Source: Candidatus Uhrbacteria bacterium RIFOXYB2_FULL_45_11 (GTDB taxonomy: Bacteria > Patescibacteriota > Patescibacteriia > UBA9934 > GWF2-40-263). From it: a DNA stretch of 11,586 nt. The notes under the pieces are model-generated. The model did no database searches and had not been told where the DNA came from. It saw only the letters and a program-made list of their open reading frames with translations. Positions 7,126 to 11,586 of the stretch are shown piece by piece. The DNA is taken from positions 1 through 11,586 of the forward strand of contig MGFD01000016.1 of NCBI GenBank assembly GCA_001791715.1, written 5' to 3'. Both the position numbers and the translations under genes were made by a program. The number at the start of each line of letters is the position of its first letter. The stretch's first letter is position 1.

Positions 7126-7136
7126 ACGTTCAACCA

Positions 7137-7165
7137 TTGACAAAAACCTCATTTTCTGGTACTCT
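7137..7165 (+). promoter_or_regulatory. Promoter of the plus-strand GT4 glycosyltransferase gene
   Basis: TTGACA (7137-7142), a 17-nt spacer, and TACTCT (7160-7165) preceded by TGG (extended -10, TGn at 7157-7159). Predicted start near 7172, leader about 26 nt. It sits directly after the upstream terminator, so this gene is its own transcription unit. Confidence 0.7.
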
Positions 7166-7197
7166 TCGGCGTTAAAACATGCTAAAAATCTGGGGAT

Positions 7198-8352
7198 ATG
7201 AAGATTGCCATGATCGGACAAAAAGGCATTCCGGCGAAAGCTGGGGGTATTGAACGCCACGTAGAGGAACTCTCTGTGGAGCTCACGCGCCGAGGACATG
7301 ATGTCCTTGTGTATTGTCGTTCCTGGTACGCATGGCCCGTTCAAAATCATCGAGGGGTCACTTGTGTAAAAACCCCAACAATCGCCACAAAACACTTAGA
7401 TGCGATTGTGCACACATTTACATCTATTCTTTCGGCTGTTCGAAAAAACGTGGATATTATCCACATTCATGGAGTTGGACCAGCCTTGCTCGCATGGCTT
7501 CCAAAACTCCTTCGCCCAAAAATAAAGGTGATTGTGACATTTCACTGTATCGATCGCCACCACCAGAAATGGAACTGGTTTGCGCGTTTCATGCTCTCTA
7601 TCGGAGAACGCATTGCGTGTTTTGCTCCAGACGCAACCATTGCGGTTTCAAAAACACTTGAAGCGTATTGCCGCATGAACTACAGCATCAACACAAAATA
7701 CATCCCAAACGGAACACAGGTTCCGATTGTTGAATCAGACAAAACACATCTTGCATCGTTTCAACTCGAACCGCAGAAATATCTCATGTTCTGTGCGCGT
7801 CTTGTGAAGCATAAAGGTGCACACGTCTTTGTTGAGGCATGGAAAAAAGCAAAAGCGCTTCGCCCAGACCTCACACACAATATGAAGATTGCGATTGTGG
7901 GAGGAAGTGCGTTTACGGATGATTATGTAAAATCGCTCACCAAACTTGCAAACAATGAGCCATCGATTGTACTCACAGGAACACAAATCGGTGAAACACT
8001 TCATACGCTCTTCTCAAACAGCTATGCGGTCGTTCACCCTTCTGAATCAGAAGGACTTCCGATTGCCGTGCTTGAAGCGATGAGCTATGGAAAGTGTGTG
8101 CTCTCTTCTGACATTCCAGAAAACATGGAATTAACAAAAGACCACGGTCTCACCTTCCATGTAGGAGATGTGCAAGACCTCACACAAAAAATCATCATGA
8201 TGCTCGAAGCTCCAGAACATGTAGCCGCGGTCGGAAACGAAGCGCGCTTACACGTTGCAAAACACTACGACTGGAAAGACATCGCAGAAACAACGGAATA
8301 TTTGTATGAACTTGTTTCTCTCGATCCTGCATTTGAACACGTTAAAGCGTAA
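7198..8352 (+). CDS. Glycosyltransferase, GT4 family (GT-B fold)
   Basis: 384 residues, standard length for GT4. The N-terminal Rossmann half begins MKIAMIGQKGIPAKAGGIER, with the glycine loop 'GGIERHVEEL' (16-25) typical of retaining GT-B enzymes, followed by VDIIHIHGVGPALLAW and KVIVTFHCIDRHHQKW, then AVSKTLEAY and YIPNG. The C-terminal nucleotide-sugar half starts near 190: YLMFCARLVKHKGAHVFVEAWK (donor phosphate-binding R/K region), MKIAIVGG, IVLTGTQ, then VVHPSESEGLPIAVLEAMSYGK with the EX7E motif E285/E293. It would transfer a sugar from a nucleotide donor to a cytoplasmic-face lipid or polysaccharide acceptor; the specific sugar cannot be read. It is monocistronic, with its own promoter and terminator, and converges on the second GT4 gene. 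The sequence just before the ATG, GGGGAT, is the only purine-rich, Shine-Dalgarno-like stretch in the window but is very close to the start. Confidence 0.92.
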   Translation: MKIAMIGQKGIPAKAGGIERHVEELSVELTRRGHDVLVYCRSWYAWPVQNHRGVTCVKTPTIATKHLDAIVHTFTSILSAVRKNVDIIHIHGVGPALLAWLPKLLRPKIKVIVTFHCIDRHHQKWNWFARFMLSIGERIACFAPDATIAVSKTLEAYCRMNYSINTKYIPNGTQVPIVESDKTHLASFQLEPQKYLMFCARLVKHKGAHVFVEAWKKAKALRPDLTHNMKIAIVGGSAFTDDYVKSLTKLANNEPSIVLTGTQIGETLHTLFSNSYAVVHPSESEGLPIAVLEAMSYGKCVLSSDIPENMELTKDHGLTFHVGDVQDLTQKIIMMLEAPEHVAAVGNEARLHVAKHYDWKDIAETTEYLYELVSLDPAFEHVKA

Positions 8353-8362
8353 AAACAATAAC

Positions 8363-8392
8363 CCCCACCCGTAAGCGAAAGCACGGGTGGGG
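8363..8392. terminator. Bidirectional terminator between convergent glycosyltransferase genes
   Basis: CCCCACCCGT (8363-8372) pairs exactly with ACGGGTGGGG (8383-8392). The 10-nt loop contains GC-GAAA-GC, a GNRA-type tetraloop that extends the stem past a 2-nt bulge. TTTTGATTTT follows on the plus strand and GTTATTGTTTTT on the minus strand, so it can end both convergent genes (stops at 8352 and 8413). Confidence 0.85.
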
Positions 8393-8412
8393 TTTTGATT
8401 TTGCATGACAAG

Positions 8413-9633
8413 TTATTTTTTTCCCGCAATCGCTTCTTCGTAATACATCAGAAGTTTTTTATGATGTTGATCGAGCGAGAATCTTGTTTCAATAAGTTCG
8501 CGCGCATTGCGGCTTAATTTCTTTTGCAAATCATCGTCATAAAAAATACGCATAAGACTTTCTGTCCAGCTACTGAGATCAAGTGGTGAAACAAGAAAAC
8601 CATTCACGCCATCTTCCACAACCTCCGGAATTCCACCAACACGCGACGCAATCACCGGCTTTCCGTGCGCCATGGCCTCCAAAATAGAGAGGCCAAAAAC
8701 TTCATGCACACGGGACGGTACAAGCACCACGGTTGCGTTTGCGTACAGCTCTTTCAGCTCTTCTCCCATCCGAAACCCAACGAATTCGATGTTTGGACAC
8801 TTATCCCCAGCACGGTGCAACTTGGCCATTTCGGGTCCGCGCCCAACAATCTTGAATGTGATATCTGGCAAAATCTGCGCCAACTGAATGATGGTTTCGA
8901 TCCCCTTTTCTTCAGAGAGTCGCCCAACAAAGAGCGCATATTTTTGATGGGTAAAATTCGCTCGCGTGCTGTTTGGATCAATCCCATACGGCAGCACACG
9001 CAACTTTTTTTCGGGAAATCCTCCGCGAATAAGTTGTTGTTGAATATATTTTGAAGGACACAAAAAGATGTCAACGTTACGCGCGTAAATGTTTAACCAA
9101 CGATGATACTTGTGCGTAATGAGTTGCGCAAAACTTGCGGCGAAAGAATCTTTATGAAATTTTGAGAGCGTTCCTTTTACAATTCCAACATCTCGATTAT
9201 CTGGCCCACATCCGTCTGCCCAGACATTATATTGCGGAGAAACAAGATGATGATCATGGACGGTCATGACTGTTGGAACGCGTTGATCAGACAAAGTGTG
9301 AAGAACGGATGGTGAGAGTTGCGTGTAAATATTATGAACATGACACAGATCCGGTTTCTGCTCGACGATGAGCGTTGCGAGTTTTCTGCGCGATTCGAGC
9401 GAATAGATCATGCGACCAAGTGTGTGCAATCCGCGCGTGTTTAATTTTACATTTTCCGTTTCAACCTCAGACGGAAAATATTTTTCATAGGGAGACGAAA
9501 GATTCTCTGCATATTTCATGGCAAACGGAATCACCGTGTGTCCAGTCGACGTCAGCCAATCCGAAAGCGAGAGCATATAGTTCTCTGCTCCACCACGAAG
9601 ATAATAATATTTGTTGGCTTGGATGATGCGCAT
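8413..9633 (-). CDS. Glycosyltransferase, GT4 family
   Basis: 406 residues from the ATG at 9633. The frame is open to 9687, but the 18 extra upstream residues (MSGTRAKALGYKIVQITS) are largely the translation of a REP-like repeat, while MRIIQANKYYYLRGGAENYM is the natural GT4 start. Motifs: glycine loop LRGGAENY (12-19); DLCHVHNIYTQLSPSVL and TVMTVHDHHLVSP (acceptor half); FLCPSKYIQQQLI and LPYGID; YALFVGRLSEEKGIETII (232-249, donor binding); FKIVGRGPEM; VPSRVHEVFGLSILEAMAHG with EX7E E311/E319; VGGIPEVVEDGVNGFLV. A retaining sugar transfer from a nucleotide-sugar to a glycan or lipid acceptor at the inner membrane is expected from the family; the sugar is unknown. It lies 66 nt downstream of the ligase-family gene on the same strand, with only the REP-like pair between, so co-transcription is likely. 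No Shine-Dalgarno is seen. Confidence 0.93.
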   Translation of the reverse strand: MRIIQANKYYYLRGGAENYMLSLSDWLTSTGHTVIPFAMKYAENLSSPYEKYFPSEVETENVKLNTRGLHTLGRMIYSLESRRKLATLIVEQKPDLCHVHNIYTQLSPSVLHTLSDQRVPTVMTVHDHHLVSPQYNVWADGCGPDNRDVGIVKGTLSKFHKDSFAASFAQLITHKYHRWLNIYARNVDIFLCPSKYIQQQLIRGGFPEKKLRVLPYGIDPNSTRANFTHQKYALFVGRLSEEKGIETIIQLAQILPDITFKIVGRGPEMAKLHRAGDKCPNIEFVGFRMGEELKELYANATVVLVPSRVHEVFGLSILEAMAHGKPVIASRVGGIPEVVEDGVNGFLVSPLDLSSWTESLMRIFYDDDLQKKLSRNARELIETRFSLDQHHKKLLMYYEEAIAGKK

Positions 9634-9654
9634 AGATGTAATTTGAACAATTTT

Positions 9655-9716
9655 GTAGCCCAGGGCTTTAGCCCTGGTCCCACTCAATACGCACCAAGGC
9701 TAAAGCCTCGGGCTAC
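9655..9716. repeat. Pair of inverted REP-like hairpins (BIME-like element) with GTAG ends
   Basis: Two 24-nt units face each other: 9655-9678 on the plus strand and 9716-9693 on the minus strand, identical at 21 of 24 positions, separated by 14 nt. Each begins with GTAG followed by a small hairpin: CCAGGGC-TTTA-GCCCTGG (9660-9677, perfect 7-bp stem), and the right-hand unit CCAAGGC-TAAA-GCCTCGG (9694-9711, one mismatch). A GTAG head next to a short GC-rich palindrome, in inverted pairs, is the known architecture of REP sequences mobilised by RAYT (IS200-like Y1) transposases. No RAYT gene is in the window. The element lies between two co-directional genes and overlaps the 3' end of the ligase-family gene. 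Confidence 0.75.
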
Positions 9717-11241
9717 GGGAATTACGAGACGATTCCCCCAACACCACAACAAATCCACCATACAACCAGAAATAGAACGCGATTGTACGGATTTCAAATA
9801 CGGTTGATGTGAATCCATTAAATGAGATTGCGATGACGCACGCGGCAAATCCAAGCGCGATCGCGCGTGTAAATGGATCTTTGGATCCGTGATACACATC
9901 CATCGCGTATCGGAATAACACAAGGAACATCCAAATAAACAAAACGAATCCGAGTGTTCCCGCTTCACCCCAAATGGAAAACCAGTTGTTGTCGATGTGT
10001 CCTTCTACGCCATACACCCCAAACGGCAATCCGAGTCTGTCATACACCTTTGTATTGCGAAGCGCTGCTGCTGCTCCCCCACCAAACTGTCCGGGTCCAA
10101 CTCCAAAAATCGGAGACAACGGAATCACTGTAAGCGGCGTTTGAACATCCCAATAAATGCGTCCCAATCCGTAATATTCTCCACGCCATCGCGCCGCACT
10201 AAACGATTCATAAAAACGCTCAATGAATGTCTGCCCCGGTGCTTCTGTGATGGATCGAACCGCAAGTCCAGTTAAAGCAACGTATCCAAAAACAACGATG
10301 ACAAACGAAACAAGGGCGATTGCCACGCGTCGATCGCGCTTCACCCAGAGTCCGATAAAAAGAAATCCAAGAAGAAATGCAAACCATGACGCGCGCGAAA
10401 ACGTCATCATGAGCGCCAAAATTCCGAACGCAAACATCCATGGAATCCATCGTTGGATTCTTTTTTCTTGTTTCACAAACAAAAACCCTGTTGCGATAAG
10501 CAAAAAGATATACAAGAAATTTCCCAATCGATCATACCGGCCGAGCGTTGCAAAGATGCGAGATCCGGGATCCCAAAATGCGGTTACACCACTCGTAAGC
10601 GTAATGTCTCCAACAAACCTTGCGTCTGACGGAAGCAAAAATGTATCCAATCGTTCGCCAACAATCGATTGTAAAAACCCAAGACCACATTCAAATAAAA
10701 CAATTCCAAATAAAATGAGCGTCAATGTTTGGATGAATTTTTTTGATGGCTTGAGATAAATAACAAGAAAAAAAACAAGCATGAAACGCACAATCTGACG
10801 CATGCCCAAAATCGCAATGGATGGTTCTACCAAATTAATAATGGCGGATCCAACAAGCGTTGACGCGAATAAAATAAACGGTAAATCAATAGGTGTCTGC
10901 GGAATTTTGACGCTTCTTACCAAAACGCGCAAAAGAATCACGAGTGCAATCACGTAAATCAACAACTCCGACGCGTATCGAATCAAAACATACGCATCTT
11001 GCGGAGTGAATTTTAAAATGAGCGATTCAAACGGCAAATACAGCGCAAGAAACCCCACAATCCAAAGCGGACGAACGATTGTAAGAAAAATCGTGGCACT
11101 CAAAAAAATAAGTGCAAGAACAATTGTTGGAGAAAAGATTGTTTGGAGAAGAATGAGGAACGCCAAAAATAAAAACAATCCACCAATATAAAGCGTGGTG
11201 TGTTCTTCTGCATGACGATAAACGGAACGAAGGTTAAGCAT
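9700..11241 (-). CDS. O-antigen ligase / Wzy-type polymerase family membrane protein
   Basis: 513 residues with roughly 11-12 hydrophobic helices (for example 17-34, 39-56, 58-77, 91-108, 120-137, 150-163, 170-193, 240-255, 266-282, 284-299, 306-325, 428-446, 458-472, 483-501). The O-antigen ligase (Wzy_C) signature region is clear: ALMMTFSRASWFAFLLGFLF (276-295, conserved R283), a long external loop (330-425) with FGVGPGQFGGG (379-389) and GHIDNNWFSIWGEAGTLGFV (414-433). Family members join lipid-linked glycan to an acceptor (WaaL) or polymerise repeat units (Wzy) on the outer face of the membrane; which applies cannot be told. Its last residues, RSPRL, and its TAG stop are encoded by the REP-like unit at 9693-9716, so the native C-terminus was probably altered. 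It precedes a GT4 gene on the same strand. No Shine-Dalgarno; the upstream region is a pyrimidine-rich repeat. Confidence 0.9.
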   Translation of the reverse strand: MLNLRSVYRHAEEHTTLYIGGLFLFLAFLILLQTIFSPTIVLALIFLSATIFLTIVRPLWIVGFLALYLPFESLILKFTPQDAYVLIRYASELLIYVIALVILLRVLVRSVKIPQTPIDLPFILFASTLVGSAIINLVEPSIAILGMRQIVRFMLVFFLVIYLKPSKKFIQTLTLILFGIVLFECGLGFLQSIVGERLDTFLLPSDARFVGDITLTSGVTAFWDPGSRIFATLGRYDRLGNFLYIFLLIATGFLFVKQEKRIQRWIPWMFAFGILALMMTFSRASWFAFLLGFLFIGLWVKRDRRVAIALVSFVIVVFGYVALTGLAVRSITEAPGQTFIERFYESFSAARWRGEYYGLGRIYWDVQTPLTVIPLSPIFGVGPGQFGGGAAAALRNTKVYDRLGLPFGVYGVEGHIDNNWFSIWGEAGTLGFVLFIWMFLVLFRYAMDVYHGSKDPFTRAIALGFAACVIAISFNGFTSTVFEIRTIAFYFWLYGGFVVVLGESSRNSRSPRL

Positions 11242-11245
11242 GAGA

Positions 11246-11342
11246 AAAGTAGAAAGTAGAAAGCATAAAGTAGAAAGGACGAAATAAAAAAATGTAAAAA
11301 GAAACTTTCAAATTCCCTTTCTACTTTCTACTCTCTACTTTA
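11246..11342. repeat. AGTAGAA-type short repeats arranged as a long imperfect inverted repeat
   Basis: The left part (11246-11278) holds three overlapping or nearby copies of AAAGTAGAAAG. The right part (11316-11342) holds the reverse-complement form, CTTTCTACTTTCTACT and CTCTACTTTA. The arms (33 and 27 nt) can pair imperfectly around an AT-rich 37-nt centre. It occupies the leader/promoter area of the ligase-family gene, directly before its ATG at 11241. A weak TTGAAA (minus strand, 11311-11306) is the only -35-like hexamer seen; no good -10 is placed with it. The origin is unclear: slipped-strand microsatellite growth, a mobile miniature repeat, or a regulatory structure. Confidence 0.7.
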
Positions 11343-11357
11343 CTCCTTTTTTTTCAA

Positions 11358-11389
11358 TTAAAAAACCCCGAAGATAAATCTTCAGGGTT
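11358..11389 (-). terminator. Rho-independent terminator of the partial right-edge gene
   Basis: On the minus strand AACCC-T-GAAGAT (11389-11378) pairs with ATCTTC-G-GGGTT (11375-11364) with one mismatched pair and an AA loop, followed by TTTTTTAATTG. It begins 7 nt after the TAG at 11397, exactly where a terminator for the partial gene is expected. Confidence 0.85.
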
Positions 11390-11396
11390 GAGAAAA

Positions 11397-11585
11397 CTAC
11401 TGGCAGACGAACTTGACCTTGGTCGGCTTTGGATTTGCCGAGTCAAGGACAATGTTATCGCTGCCAATGACGCCGCCGGCAACGCTTGTTGTGCCGAACG
11501 CCGCACATGTTCCGGTCGGCTTGCCAGCTGCGGCAAGAACCGGATCATAGTAAGTAACCGACGTGCTGTTGGGATTTGCCGAGCA
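11397..11585 (-). CDS. C-terminal end of an unidentified, probably exported protein (partial, runs off right edge)
   Basis: The last 62 codons and the TAG stop (11399-11397) are present; the start lies beyond the window. The sequence opens CSANPNSTSVTYYDPVLAAA, continues with KPTGTCAAFGTTSVAGG and ends DSANPKPTKVKFVCQ. It is Ser/Thr/Gly/Ala-rich with three Cys and no charged helices, as in secreted or pilin-like beta-rich C-termini, but no family is recognised. An internal echo is visible: SANPNSTSV and SANPKPTKV, 47 residues apart, share an exact 12-nt in-frame DNA repeat (11431-11442 and 11572-11583). The frame was chosen because its stop falls just before the terminator; the other open frame on this strand reads through the terminator and is Arg/Ser-rich nonsense. 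The stretch looks richer in G+C than the neighbouring genes. Confidence 0.65.
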   Translation of the reverse strand, partial: CSANPNSTSVTYYDPVLAAAGKPTGTCAAFGTTSVAGGVIGSDNIVLDSANPKPTKVKFVCQ

Positions 11586-11586
11586 C

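Noticed and set aside
9655..9716. Ordinary intrinsic terminator between the ligase-family and GT4 genes
   Set aside because: No T-tract follows on the minus strand, and two separate GTAG-headed hairpins in inverted array fit a REP pair better.
10223..10759. A 178-codon open frame on the plus strand
   Set aside because: Antisense to the membrane helices of the ligase-family gene; the Arg/Asn/Lys/Pro-rich composition is the usual mirror of hydrophobic codons.
11354..11548. A 64-codon open frame on the minus strand (MIRFLPQLASRPEHV...)
   Set aside because: It is Arg/Ser-rich, reads through the terminator hairpin, and overlaps in another frame a better C-terminal coding sequence whose stop sits just before that terminator.
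1..11586. CRISPR array, tRNA, rRNA, integrase or complete insertion sequence
   Set aside because: No regularly spaced repeats with unique spacers, no cloverleaf or rRNA-like segment, and no transposase or integrase motifs were seen on either strand.

Overview
This 11.6 kb window looks like a chromosomal segment of a Candidate Phyla Radiation (Patescibacteria) bacterium. That placement is inferred from protein style and gene combination: a signal-peptide surface protein with a 'TVYYYGS...RYAFPNEKTYF' type N-terminal domain, an ECF sigma factor paired with a DUF5667-like membrane protein, and large secreted proteins built from FG-GAP-like and DUF11-like repeats. No rRNA, tRNA or universal marker gene is present to confirm it. 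UGA is used as a stop (the HTH gene ends in TGA), which argues against the recoded UGA=Gly lineages. Almost none of the gene starts has a recognisable Shine-Dalgarno motif.

Layout, left to right. (1) Positions 1-1059, minus: the N-terminal 353 residues of a secreted surface-layer-like protein that runs off the left edge. (2) 1060-1313: a non-coding stretch with two long perfect hairpins. (3) 1314-2804, minus: a two-gene unit of an ECF sigma factor (GTG start) followed 9 nt later by a single-pass DUF5667-like protein, a likely membrane partner or anti-sigma-like regulator. (4) 2805-2950: a divergent promoter region. (5) 2951-7086, plus: a tight three-gene operon of a small excisionase/MerR-like HTH protein, a secreted protein with a putative GHL15-like glycoside hydrolase barrel plus five C-terminal beta-propeller-like repeats, and a membrane-anchored protein with four extracellular Ig-like (DUF11/CARDB-like) domains. 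It is closed by a strong terminator. (6) 7198-8352, plus: a GT4 glycosyltransferase with its own promoter. (7) A bidirectional terminator, then 8413-9633, minus: a second GT4 glycosyltransferase. (8) 9655-9716: a pair of inverted REP-like hairpins with GTAG at the outer ends, forming the 3' end of the next gene. (9) 9700-11241, minus: an O-antigen ligase/polymerase-family membrane protein, probably co-transcribed with the GT4 gene below it. (10) 11242-11396: a repeat-rich gap with AGTAGAA-type repeats in inverted arrangement and a terminator. (11) 11397-11585, minus: the C-terminal 62 residues of an unidentified, probably exported, Cys-containing protein.

The theme is the cell surface: a surface-layer-like protein, a sigma/membrane-protein regulatory pair, secreted carbohydrate-active and adhesive-looking proteins, and a polysaccharide assembly set (two GT4 enzymes and a Wzy/WaaL-type protein). 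The least described pieces are the HTH / GHL15-propeller / DUF11 operon facing the ECF-DUF5667 pair, and the REP-like element that has supplied the last codons of the ligase gene.
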